This document shows, one piece after another, positions 9,142-17,149 of a stretch of 64,000 bases of DNA. Both the position numbers and the translations under genes were made by a program. The notes beneath the pieces were generated by a model, which was not told where the DNA came from, did no database searches, and worked only from the letters and a program-made list of their open reading frames with translations. The DNA comes from Virgibacillus proomii (GTDB lineage: Bacteria; Bacillota; Bacilli; Bacillales; Amphibacillaceae), in contig NZ_FUFN01000010.1 in assembly GCF_900162615.1 (NCBI RefSeq), positions 130,149 through 194,148 on the forward strand. The letters run 5' to 3'. Within the stretch, counting starts at the first letter, position 1; every line of letters starts with the position of its first letter.

Positions 9142-9225
9142 TTAATGTTGGATGTAAAAAAATTTTAATATTGGACTCCAACATTAAGCATTTTTTAGTT
9201 TATAACGTTGGTAGTCCAATATTAA
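9142..9225. repeat. Inverted-repeat cluster upstream of the replication-relaxation gene
   Basis: Four 11-mers: TTAATGTTGGA (9142), TTAATATTGGA (9165), TCCAACATTAA (9177) and TCCAATATTAA (9215). The middle pair forms a palindrome with a one-base centre. It is a second set of binding sites, different from the iterons at 8223-8477, and may be an operator or secondary origin site. The gap 9106-9411 has no convincing gene. A 38-codon frame from 9315 runs into the next gene and could be a coupled leader. Confidence 0.6.
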
Positions 9226-9411
9226 GAGATGTTGGATAGAAAACATAGGATAAAAAGCAGTCATGTCATAGGTTATTAAAATAATTCTCAAATTGAGAAG
9301 TAAGTCATTTTACAATGAAGATTGTTGAAGCCATCTCGAATTCGTGGAGAGTTACTGGAAACAATCAGCCATTTTTCCGATATGACAAACCAAGGGGAGG
9401 TGATATTCGAA

Positions 9412-10515
9412 ATGCACCCACAAAACAGTAGACAAGCACTACCCAAACAAGATATACAATTGTTATACCAGCTTTATAAATACCGTGCGTTAAGTACAGT
9501 TCAAGTCGCCAAAGTGATGAATTATAGCATTTGGACTGTGTACAAGAAAATCAGCCAATTAAGGGGGCAAGGTTATCTGTACAGTGAGCATATAAAAGGA
9601 AATTATATCCTAAATCAAGCTAGACAAGGAAATTATCACCGAATTAGTGGCAAGGGGATAAGTCTATTAAACCTATATGGTTATAAGGTCGATTATACAG
9701 CAGAAGAATTAAAAATATCGGTATATCGGGTTGCTTACTTACTGACAGTGAATGATTTGATTATTCCATTAGCCCAAAAAGGTTGGGGATACCAAGATAG
9801 TAGAGCAACGAAGAATCTTCTTTCTCTTAACCGTGGGGATATTGTACAAGGAATGTTGACAAGTCCTGATGAGGGAAAGGAGTATGCACTATATATCATT
9901 TTAAAAAAGGCAAGAAAAGACACCCTTGTTCGTCTTAAACAGGAAATTATTCGGCTTCCACTCGAAAGGATACTGGTCATCGCACGGGGCATTGATAGCT
10001 TCACCTCTATCGTAGACTCTTTTATGGATAAAGATAAATTGATCAAAGGTGAAGCAGTAAAGGTTCTTCCTTTGAAAATAGCACTTGCTCACTTGGCCAT
10101 TTCCGATGGGGATGAAGAAAATTACAAACGCTATATTGAAAGCCTAGGTATAACCATCCTAGGAGATTCATCAAACAAAAATGAATTTGAATCAAACGTT
10201 CATTTTGACTATCTAATCGAATGCAACGGTGAAGAGATGTACCTTATGGACCTGTTAGGGAACGATTTGATGAAAATTGATGAACTAAGACATTATCGAA
10301 AAGAAGAATATGAACGTGATGGCAGAAAGGTACTTGTATTAACAAGTGGTGCTGAATTTCATAAGGATTTGCACCAACAACTGCTAGGTCATATGAACCA
10401 TGTGGAATACCTTTTCGTAAACCTTAACGAAACCATTGCTTTTGCAAACGACCTTTCAAACAAAAACGTTTTTGGAGAAAGGGTAAAAGAGGTTTTGAAA
10501 CGTAACAGAAACTGA
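9412..10515 (+). CDS. Replication-relaxation family protein
   Basis: Starting at ATG 9412, the only start with a strong ribosome site (GGGGAGGTG, 9 bases upstream), it is 367 residues. The N-terminal winged helix LYQLYKYRALSTVQVAKVMN then YSIWTVYKKISQLRGQGYL is typical of the replication-relaxation (Replic_Relax) family found on plasmids and integrative elements. The family is linked to replication or plasmid DNA processing, but the biochemical role is not settled. The C-terminal ~250 residues are of mixed alpha/beta content. It forms an operon with the next gene (10535). Confidence 0.82.
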   Translation: MHPQNSRQALPKQDIQLLYQLYKYRALSTVQVAKVMNYSIWTVYKKISQLRGQGYLYSEHIKGNYILNQARQGNYHRISGKGISLLNLYGYKVDYTAEELKISVYRVAYLLTVNDLIIPLAQKGWGYQDSRATKNLLSLNRGDIVQGMLTSPDEGKEYALYIILKKARKDTLVRLKQEIIRLPLERILVIARGIDSFTSIVDSFMDKDKLIKGEAVKVLPLKIALAHLAISDGDEENYKRYIESLGITILGDSSNKNEFESNVHFDYLIECNGEEMYLMDLLGNDLMKIDELRHYRKEEYERDGRKVLVLTSGAEFHKDLHQQLLGHMNHVEYLFVNLNETIAFANDLSNKNVFGERVKEVLKRNRN

Positions 10516-10534
10516 ACAAAAGGAGTTGTTCGAA

Positions 10535-10876
10535 GTGAGCGATTTATCATTTGATAAATTTATAACCAAACTAAAAAAACAGTATGAATATCTTCAAGAT
10601 GGTGGAACAATTTATCGTCAACAAACGGCTAAATTATCTTTAGAAGTTGCTTTAAAAGTAAGAAAGGTAACTTTATTTTTAGATCCAGACGAATCGGAAA
10701 GAATCGTATCAAATTACCTTTCTGATTATGACCAAGAACGTAAAAATGATGTCTCCAAAATGCTTCGGATGATTGCTAAAAGTATCTATTTAGAAAAAAC
10801 TACTCCTGATGAAGTAAAAGAGTATGTTAACAATAAAATGAAGAATAAAGCAATATTAAAAAGGCAGAAAAAGTAA
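10535..10876 (+). CDS. Small hypothetical protein downstream of the replication-relaxation gene
   Basis: 113 residues from GTG 10535, chosen because AAAGGAG is 9 bases upstream; a TTG at 10526 is too close to that site. Mainly helical and charged, with a Lys-rich C-terminus (KNKAILKRQKK). No known domain seen. It starts 19 bases after the preceding gene ends, so it is cotranscribed and might be a partner of that protein. Confidence 0.7.
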   Translation: MSDLSFDKFITKLKKQYEYLQDGGTIYRQQTAKLSLEVALKVRKVTLFLDPDESERIVSNYLSDYDQERKNDVSKMLRMIAKSIYLEKTTPDEVKEYVNNKMKNKAILKRQKK

Positions 10877-10995
10877 AAAATGTCCCATCTGAATATTGGA
10901 TAAAATTATTCAAATTGTTCATTATCTAGAAAAACACTCCGCCTTCATTCAAGGCGAAGGTCTTTATAATACCCAAAGGATTTGAAAGGAGGCGC

Positions 10996-11379
10996 ATGAT
11001 GGCATTTAAAGGCATACATTGGCGTGAATTGGCGGAACACTGGGGAATAAGACGAGAAACCAGAGAAATTACAGACGGAATCGTTTTCCCAGAAACCATT
11101 AAGAAAAAGATTACAGTTAATGCAAAGGTCGTTATTTTTGAAATCGATGACGAAGATGAACTTATTGCTGAGAAAATTAAACAGTATATATGGAATTATT
11201 TCGACATGGAAGATGCGAAGCTTGATGAGCAAATAAAACGGGATATGAAAGACTTTCTTTGTGCTCTCTGCAAAGATAAATATCATAACACACAAATGTA
11301 CGAAGCTTTAGTAAATGTTGATGAGGATTACACCTTCATAAAATGGTTTACGCATAATTTAGAAAGCATGTGGACATAG
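10996..11379 (+). CDS. Hypothetical element protein
   Basis: 127 residues with a perfect AGGAGG site; ATG 10996 and ATG 10999 are both usable. It opens with FKGIHWRELAEHWGI and contains an acidic middle (EIDDEDELIAEKIK). No known domain or membrane segment. It is the last rightward gene of the replication block and is followed by a strong hairpin, so the block ends here. Confidence 0.7.
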   Translation: MMAFKGIHWRELAEHWGIRRETREITDGIVFPETIKKKITVNAKVVIFEIDDEDELIAEKIKQYIWNYFDMEDAKLDEQIKRDMKDFLCALCKDKYHNTQMYEALVNVDEDYTFIKWFTHNLESMWT

Positions 11380-11406
11380 TTAGGGGCTTGGTATACCCCA
11401 ACTATG
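11374..11406 (+). terminator. Terminator closing the replication block
   Basis: ACATAGTTAGGGG pairs with CCCCAACTATGT with one bulged base and is followed by CTATTTATTC. The stem begins at the stop codon of the preceding gene. The T run is weak, so it may act in both directions for the converging nuclease gene. Confidence 0.65.
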
Positions 11407-11469
11407 TCTATTTATTCTTTGGTTAATCAGATAATAAAATGGCATATTTAATCGACCAAATCCTTCTAT

Positions 11470-11495
11470 TACTCTACAATCGCACCCGGTTGTGG
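11470..11495. repeat. Dispersed repeat, terminal hairpin copy 1
   Basis: CTACAATCGCACCCGGTTGTGG closely matches, on the same strand, the minus-strand sequence at 33560-33585 (CCACAATCGCGCCCGTTTGTGG). It is the hairpin-like end of a repeat found six times in element A. Confidence 0.5.
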
Positions 11496-11516
11496 AGTAT
11501 TGAGATTAAATCCCTA

Positions 11517-12740
11517 TCATGGTGTGTGATAAAGCATTAAAGCTACTTTAATTTCATTATTCTTATCATCAATAGTATGAAAGGTATAATTTGCCCATGA
11601 TACATCTGATTTATTATTGTATTTAACGAAATTAGGATGTTTTTCTATGGTTTCTTTCGCCGTTTTTATTACACTGGAAAAATCCTTATTAGGTACGAAC
11701 ATAATAATTGCAGCTTTAGAATCTCTCCAGGTTAAGTATCCTAATAGCTGATCAATAGTTTTTAGCAAACCCTTTTGACCAGTCCAGAATTTACATTCTC
11801 CAACAAAAATATTACTTCCTTCATACCTGAGTAAAATATCTGTCTTCCCGCTTTTATTGAAGGTTTCCCCTGTTGCACTCCCTTCAAAGTTCGGCTCCAA
11901 CATCATCAAGAAATGATCTCTTAGATCCTCTTCCCCTTTGTCTTTATATACTGAAGGTTTTCTTTCAAATTCTCTCCCCATATCGTTAATAATTTTTAAT
12001 ATTTCTATATATTCATCATTATTTAAAGTAGGTACCGGAGTATAGTCATGCTTATTCTGAATTGGTTTTATCTGAATCTTCTTTTTAACCTTGGGTGAAG
12101 GAACCGCAAAGGTAGTAGGGACATTTGACTACTTTCTAATCGGAACAATTAATCCCGAATGTTGTTTCCTTCTCTTTAATATTTGAGTTTTTCTGTCATT
12201 GAATAACCTTATGATAAGATCCTCTAGTCCATTATTATAACTATCTACATCTCTATTCACATTGTTAACCATATTAGATAGGCTATCTACGAATGCCTTG
12301 TACTCTATATTAATGTTTTCAACATCCTCATTAAATTGTATGTATCCCTTAATAATTTCCATCCCCCTAACCTCAGCACGAGGTGGAGAAAGTGTATAGG
12401 TAGAAGGTCTACACTTTAATAAATAGCTCTCTCCTTCAAAGGGAATATGAAAATAATAAACTTCTCTAGGGTATGTTTGCCCATCCCTTACAAAAAATGA
12501 TTGGGGAAAATATTCTGCTCTAACTTGTTCTTCTCTCACAGTTGCTTCAGCTTCGCCAAATCTTAATACCAATGGCTCTATTTTAAACTTATCTTTAAGA
12601 TACATTATATATTGTTCCTGCCCGACATTGAGAAGGTAGTCTTCCTCTTCTTCTAGTATAGTTTCCTTTACTTCTTTCTTCCTATTCTCAATAACTCTGT
12701 AAAGATCATTAGTATTAAAAAGCAATTCTCCGAACACCAT
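11517..12740 (-). pseudogene. PD-(D/E)XK nuclease-domain gene interrupted by one in-frame TAG
   Basis: One reading frame of 408 codons runs from ATG 12740 to the stop at 11517, broken only by TAG at 12129-12131 (codon 204, after SGLIVPIRK). The frame on both sides is open and continuous (SNVPTTFAVPSPKVKKKIQI follows). The first 203 codons are an uncharacterised domain with a long acidic helix. The last ~155 carry a restriction-type nuclease core, KTDILLRYEGSNIFVGECKF, with Asp and the E-x-K triad. It is probably a defence or DNA-processing nuclease. The TAG could be a disabling mutation, a sequencing error or, less likely, suppressed. The second half has an internal ATG at 11981 without a good ribosome site. 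Confidence 0.78.
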
Positions 12741-12925
12741 ACTTTAACCTCCACTCCTTATTTAATTTTCACTTCATATATTGTTTTACTGTGCAACAAC
12801 AATCAGACATGCTATAATTTTTAATAATTTATTGTTCCTTTTTCCAGGCTCAACTCCCTGAGCAGGTTCAGGCCCTGGTCCAATCACACGCCCCAGTACA
12901 AAAAAATGAAAAGGGAGTGGTGTTT

Positions 12926-13072
12926 ATGAAGAAACTATTTAAGACTAATCTAGGATTAAAATTAATCTTAAGTTTAATGATTTTGACAGTCGATATGTAT
13001 AGCTTTGTGAATACCAGTGCTGGGGAGCCTGGAAAAAGGAATAAGTTCATTAACTGTTTGCCTCCCAGATAA
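12926..13072 (+). CDS. Possible small secreted peptide precursor (48 residues)
   Basis: ATG 12926 has AAGGGAGTGG upstream. The product MKKLFKTNLGLKLILSLMIL continues into a hydrophilic tail ending FINCLPPR: a positively charged start, a hydrophobic stretch and a short exported tail, like Phr-type or other signalling pre-peptides. Upstream in the same frame from 12818 lies an open stretch (QAQLPEQVQALVQSHAPVQK) that looks like the end of a lost protein. No Rap-type receptor gene remains nearby, so it may be a relic. The gap 12741-13253 holds nothing else except a dispersed repeat. Confidence 0.4.
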   Translation: MKKLFKTNLGLKLILSLMILTVDMYSFVNTSAGEPGKRNKFINCLPPR

Positions 13073-13076
13073 TTTT

Positions 13077-13190
13077 GGGTATTCGGATTATCATGTGGAA
13101 TTAAAATTTGCTTGTATATGTTAAAATAGATTAAAGGATCAATTCAACAAAGTTTTTGTTCGACAAACGCGCCCATATTGTATAATAACA
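13077..13190 (+). repeat. Dispersed repeat, copy 2
   Basis: It starts with GGGTATTCGGATTATCATGTGG and ends with GACAAACGCGCCCATATTGT, the same two ends as the copy at 30477-30585 and, on the minus strand, the copy at 33556-33650. The interior differs. Confidence 0.55.
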
Positions 13191-13253
13191 TATAAAAAGT
13201 TGACCCCTTAATCAAATGGAGGATTAAGGGGTGGACTGTTATTAATCAAACAA

Positions 13254-14171
13254 TTACTTTTTTACAGCATGGATGTAATGAATCGTTTCAAATGCTTTTA
13301 AATAATCCGAACGATCGCTAAAGAATTTATTATTTATAACATCGGGTGATAAATGTTCGTAAATAAGTAATCCTGCATCTTCTAACAATTTTTCTATTTC
13401 ATCATAAGTAAAACATGATTTCATTGGTTCGCCACTAGCCGATGCCATTTGCACCATATTCTGAACTCGGTTAGACACTCCTTTTTCTTCAAATAGTTTA
13501 TCATCTGCATAATCAAAAACGATGGAACTTCCCAATGGAATCTCTGCAAATAATTCTTTAATTAAATTAGAAATTTCCTCTTTTGTTAAGTAATAGGAAA
13601 CACCTAAGAGACTATAAAAAGTTTTTTTGTTTGGTTGAAAACCCTCATCAATAAGGTTTTGCAGGATAATATCTTTGGTGAAATCCATTGGAACAAAGTG
13701 AAGGTTATCCGGAATTTGATAATTAGATTTAGCTAGCCTATTCCTTTTAAAGTCTTGTGTAGACGGATAATCAACTTCAAATATTTCCAACTTAGTGTCT
13801 AATTCTGGGTTCCGAAAACAAAATGTATCCAATCCAGCTCCTAGAATGACGTATTGTTCAGCTTCTAGTACTATCTCATGGAACAATACTTTTTCACAAT
13901 AGGCAGCACGTGCTAATGGAGTTGGTGAGAGTTGGACTTGTGTAATCCATTTTAATATTTCATCGGGTTGATCTTGAAATTTTATAGCAATTTCGTGATT
14001 AAAAAATTGAATTCCTTGAATCATGTTTTTACGAATATCTTCAAATTCCTTTTGGGTAATTAAATCTTTTGCAATATAATCATCAAAAATCTTTGGTGTG
14101 TCATATTTACTGTGGTATGCTCGACCAAAAGCTGATATTAAGGAAGTTAAATTTGATTCGTTTTTCTCCAT
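13254..14171 (-). CDS. Class I SAM-dependent methyltransferase, leucine carboxyl methyltransferase/TIGR00027-like
   Basis: 305 residues from ATG 14171, supported by GGGGG 9 bases upstream. Motif I is ILGAGLDTFCFR (about 109-120), followed by the acidic end of strand 2 (EVDYPSTQDFKRNRL), the pattern of the PPM1/LCM-type family whose bacterial members often serve in natural-product or resistance methylation. The substrate cannot be read from sequence. It stands alone, between a hairpin just upstream of its start and a dispersed repeat downstream. Confidence 0.85.
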   Translation of the reverse strand: MEKNESNLTSLISAFGRAYHSKYDTPKIFDDYIAKDLITQKEFEDIRKNMIQGIQFFNHEIAIKFQDQPDEILKWITQVQLSPTPLARAAYCEKVLFHEIVLEAEQYVILGAGLDTFCFRNPELDTKLEIFEVDYPSTQDFKRNRLAKSNYQIPDNLHFVPMDFTKDIILQNLIDEGFQPNKKTFYSLLGVSYYLTKEEISNLIKELFAEIPLGSSIVFDYADDKLFEEKGVSNRVQNMVQMASASGEPMKSCFTYDEIEKLLEDAGLLIYEHLSPDVINNKFFSDRSDYLKAFETIHYIHAVKK

Positions 14172-14193
14172 ACATTGATCCCCCATATAACAA

Positions 14194-14235
14194 AAATAAG
14201 ATCCCCCCCTGGCCAGGAGAATCTTATTATATACA
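14194..14235 (-). promoter_or_regulatory. Hairpin with T run just upstream of the methyltransferase start
   Basis: On the minus strand AAGAT...TCCTGGCCAGG...ATCTT is followed by ATTTTTG, some 20 bases before the ribosome site. This looks like a terminator inside the leader, so transcription may be attenuated. The rest of 14236-14866 has no gene, only A+T-rich sequence, two dispersed-repeat ends and a weak hairpin near 14540-14590. Confidence 0.45.
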
Positions 14236-14339
14236 AAAAATCAATAAATGTAAATTATAGCATAAATAAATTATTTTGTCAATAAAATCGACTTGTTTTT
14301 TAAATGTTATCGCATGAAAAAATCAAAAAATACAATATA

Positions 14340-14366
14340 ACAGTCGGGCCCGATTGTGGAACAAAC
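14340..14366. repeat. Dispersed repeat end, copy 3
   Basis: CAGTCGGGCCCGATTGTGGA followed by ACAAAC is the hairpin-type end of the repeat family; the other end is not evident. Confidence 0.45.
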
Positions 14367-14844
14367 AGGATAGCACGTAGGAACCATAAAAAGGAGTAAT
14401 ATTCTTTTTTTACATTTAGTAGTTGGGGAATCAATCTTTTATTATTTTTCCACACTATTTTCCGATTACCCATAATTTTAAACTCTTAATACAGCATAAT
14501 TAGCGTCCCTCTCTCATGCACATAATTGGGCAAATAAAAAAAGAGGATCTATTTTCAAAAGGCTGTCCTGTTTGATGGCTCTTTTGTTATTTTCATATTC
14601 ATATTCTTTACACACGGTAAAATAAACTGATTAGCTTTAAAATCTATTATTTTCTACATTTACCACCGAAGCTCTATCTAGTAATGATGTAATCCTAATC
14701 AATAAAGTCTTATTAAAAGTTCGCACCGTTACTTTAAGCACATACATTTACAGCATCACCCAAAACTCAAGATCTTTTCTGTAGTAATCGTCCAATATGT
14801 AATATAAAAGTTCCTCCATACTCTACCCCGATTCAGGCACAGCG

Positions 14845-14874
14845 TTTATTCAACAACTGCGCCCGTTTATCGAA
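14845..14874. repeat. Dispersed repeat end, copy 4
   Basis: TTCAACAACTGCGCCCGTTT sits at the 3' end of the membrane-protein gene that terminates at 14867 and matches the repeat family's end; the pairing half has diverged. Confidence 0.4.
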
Positions 14875-15223
14875 AGACGATACCCATTAATATTCCCCAA
14901 ATCACTGTTCCGACTAACACCCAAACTGTTTCTGATCGCAAAAATGAATGTAATGCACTACTTTTTCTTGCAACTGCAATACTGCGTGTAACCTTTAAAT
15001 TAATAGGCAAAAAGTATAAAGAAAAAATACAACTACCCGAAAATGAAATCCCTAAATAAATAAGAAATCGACTAGTGATTATATTATCGAGTGCATTCCC
15101 AACAAAAAATATCGGTATACCTACCCAAATAAAAAAAGTAGGAAATAATAATATCAAAGCTATTACAACTAGCATAAAGTTTTTCTTAAGAATATCCCTA
15201 TATATATCGTAATAATAACCCAT
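14867..15223 (-). CDS. Small integral membrane protein, unknown
   Basis: 118 residues with hydrophobic segments at about 15-38 (FMLVVIALILLFPTFFIWVG), 38-46, 50-75 (FLIYLGISFSGSCIFSLYFL) and 98-116, so three to four membrane spans. Cytoplasmic basic residues are near the N-terminus and in KVTRSIAVARKSS. No family recognised. The ribosome site is AGGGGGG. It stands alone among defence genes and has no clear functional clue. Confidence 0.65.
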   Translation of the reverse strand: MGYYYDIYRDILKKNFMLVVIALILLFPTFFIWVGIPIFFVGNALDNIITSRFLIYLGISFSGSCIFSLYFLPINLKVTRSIAVARKSSALHSFLRSETVWVLVGTVIWGILMGIVFR

Positions 15224-15377
15224 ATACCCCCCTCGCCTCCTCCATTTAATGACCCTTTTGTTGAATAAGTCCTGTATAACTTACTAAAATTACAACGCAT
15301 ATATTTGTTTAAAAAAATTAATTGTATCTAACATTTCTACACAATATTCCGGGTACCTTACTCTTTTACTCTAGACA

Positions 15378-15674
15378 TCATTTTTTTATGTACTTTTTTA
15401 ATTCTTGATAAAAAGTTTCCCGTGTTCCTGCTAAAACAACAACAATGATTTCTCCATTTACATTTTCAGAAATGCGATATGCTAAACGGTATTGGGTCCC
15501 GCTATAACGAATATTGTATGTATAAAGTCCGGCTAGATCTCCTGTTTTGGGCTCTCCAATATAGGGATTCAGCCGGATTTGTTGTATTGCTTCATAAAAT
15601 TGCTTTTTAAGTGATTTTTCCTTCAACTTTTTTAAATAGCGCTTGGCAGGGTTTAAATACGTAATGGGTAACAT
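15378..15674 (-). CDS. RelE/ParE-family toxin
   Basis: 98 residues with the RelE fold signature: AKRYLKKLKEKSLKKQFYEA, the strand YTYNIRYSGTQYRLAYRI and a C-terminal ETFYQELKKYIKK helix. RelE-type toxins cut mRNA on the ribosome while ParE-type poison gyrase; the sequence favours a RelE/YafQ-like type, but subtype is uncertain. It starts 7 bases after the antitoxin gene ends and has its own AAGGGAGTG site. Its likely role here is to stabilise element A or to act in defence. Confidence 0.88.
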   Translation of the reverse strand: MLPITYLNPAKRYLKKLKEKSLKKQFYEAIQQIRLNPYIGEPKTGDLAGLYTYNIRYSGTQYRLAYRISENVNGEIIVVVLAGTRETFYQELKKYIKK

Positions 15675-15680
15675 GATACA

Positions 15681-16091
15681 TCACTCCCTTACGTCATCAA
15701 AAAGAGATTCTGTTTCTTCGTCACCTGTTTCCGTAGCTTGTTGGGCTGCTTGATCGGCTTCCTCAATTAAAGTTTCAATGGCTGGACGAATTTGTGCTTT
15801 TCTTTTTTTAAATTCCGTAAGAAGGAACTCCCCATCATACCCTTCTTGAATCAAATCTTTCAATATTTGTTCTGAAAAATCATCGTCTGTAGGAACAGGT
15901 CGTAGCACTATTTCATCGTCCCGCAGTTCACAAATAAGAGATTCCTTAATTCCTAATTTCTCAAAAAAGCGTTTGGGAATGGTGATTTGTCGTTTTTCAG
16001 ATACGCTAATTCGTTTAGCTTCGGAAGGTTGAGATCCCATAATGTTCTCCCCTTTGTGCCTGTTATTCATTAAATCTATATTCATATCCAT
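15681..16091 (-). CDS. AbrB-family antitoxin
   Basis: 136 residues from 16091; a start at 16040 (119 residues) has an equally good or better site (AAAGGGGAG). The SpoVT/AbrB swapped-hairpin DNA-binding domain is plain: KRISVSEKRQITIPKRFFEK then LGIKESLICELRDDEIVLRP. The acidic C-terminal half (ends GDEETESLFDDVRE) should wrap the toxin. It is first in the operon and presumably autorepresses together with the RelE partner. Confidence 0.88.
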   Translation of the reverse strand: MDMNIDLMNNRHKGENIMGSQPSEAKRISVSEKRQITIPKRFFEKLGIKESLICELRDDEIVLRPVPTDDDFSEQILKDLIQEGYDGEFLLTEFKKRKAQIRPAIETLIEEADQAAQQATETGDEETESLFDDVRE

Positions 16092-16256
16092 AGTATTCCC
16101 TTCTTTGATAAAATATACAAATTTCCTTGTTCTTTGTTTTTATGTTACCACTACTTCTAATAAAGTTACAAGGGGCAACTGCCTAATTATATAGTCTAAC
16201 ATCTATGAATATAACAAAATGATTATTATGTTAGATTCATAATCACCAATAATACC

Positions 16257-16292
16257 AATGAAAAACCTTATTTACAAAGGATTTTTCATTAT
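16257..16292. terminator. Imperfect hairpin between divergent genes
   Basis: AATGAAAAACCTT pairs with AAGGATTTTTCATT around a short loop. It lies in the 283-base gap between the antitoxin start and the small membrane gene. It may be a leftover terminator or a regulator site. Confidence 0.4.
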
Positions 16293-16374
16293 TTTTAATA
16301 AAAAAAAGGATTTTCAATGCTACATATAGTATATTAATGTTAGATTGAATATGAACTTTTAAAGGTGATTGGGC

Positions 16375-16539
16375 ATGGAAAATTCATTTTATGTAGGATG
16401 GGGAACTCTTGCCTTAATTAATGCAGGATTGGCTCAAGGGAAAAATCGAACAGGTCTCAATTGGTTTTTACTGTCCTTGTTATTAGGACCAATAGCGACG
16501 TTGATTTTATTATTTGTCGAAAAACGGCATGAGGAGTGA
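16375..16539 (+). CDS. 54-residue membrane protein upstream of the orphan recombinase
   Basis: It starts at ATG 16375 behind AAAGGTGATTGGGC. The sequence has a hydrophobic N-terminal segment (GWGTLALINAGLAQG), the loop KNRTGLNW and a second span FLLSLLLGPIATLILLF. The stop TGA overlaps the GTG start of the recombinase gene (16536), indicating translational coupling. The pattern 'GKNRTGLNWFLLSLLLGPIA' is seen in small Bacillus membrane proteins of unknown role. Confidence 0.7.
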   Translation: MENSFYVGWGTLALINAGLAQGKNRTGLNWFLLSLLLGPIATLILLFVEKRHEE

Positions 16540-17108
16540 AGGGAGTGAAAAAAGGCCAAGGAGCGAATACGGTTGAACCAATTCGTGATCCAGAAAAGAT
16601 TCGGGAAATGAAAGAGATTTTGTTACATCAATCCTATCGTAATTATTTTTTATTTACGTTTGGAATTAACTCTGGTCTTAGGGTAAGCGATATCTTACCT
16701 CTACGTGTAATGGATGTTCGTCACGCAGAACATTTACGAATACGCGAAAAAAAGACGAGGAACACTCGGAAAATCCCCATGACAGCTGCGTTACGCAATG
16801 AAATCGACAAATACATTCGTGGAATGGCTGATTCTGATTACCTGTTCCCATCACGGAAAGGGAGTAAGCCTATTACCCGTGAAACAGCATGGAAGATTAT
16901 CAATGATGCAGCTAACATATGTGGAATTGAAGGTTCTATCGGGACACACTCTATGCGAAAAACCTTTGGATACCATTTTTATCAGCAAACAAAAGATATC
17001 GCCATGTTGCAACAGATCTTTGGTCATTCAGCCCCGTCTATTACACTCCGATACATTGGAATTAATGATGATATGGTCGATAAAGCACTTAAGGGTTTTT
17101 CATTATAA
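16536..17108 (+). CDS. Catalytic-only tyrosine recombinase (orphan)
   Basis: 190 residues, about half a normal integrase: there is no arm-binding or core-binding domain, only the catalytic part. Motifs are the first Arg in SGLRVSDILPL, HSMRKTFGYHF (His, Arg), FGHSAPSITLRYIGI (His and Tyr). GTG 16536 overlaps the previous gene; GTG 16545 is an alternative. Such half-size recombinases are widespread in Bacilli. Lying just before a restriction-modification operon it could invert or move DNA nearby, or be unrelated to the element's own integrase. The site it acts on is not visible. Confidence 0.85.
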   Translation: MKGVKKGQGANTVEPIRDPEKIREMKEILLHQSYRNYFLFTFGINSGLRVSDILPLRVMDVRHAEHLRIREKKTRNTRKIPMTAALRNEIDKYIRGMADSDYLFPSRKGSKPITRETAWKIINDAANICGIEGSIGTHSMRKTFGYHFYQQTKDIAMLQQIFGHSAPSITLRYIGINDDMVDKALKGFSL

Positions 17109-17149
17109 ACCGATATTTTAAATGTACTTAAAATGATGGAGGTTAAGGA

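Noticed and set aside
8223..9225. Short regularly repeated motifs that might suggest a CRISPR array
   Set aside because: Units are 9-11 bases, palindromic, unevenly spaced and without spacers of constant size; no cas genes are present. They fit iterons/operators.
12868..13050. 60-codon minus-strand frame over the small peptide gene
   Set aside because: It has no ribosome site and its composition is that of the opposite strand of a signal-peptide-like sequence.
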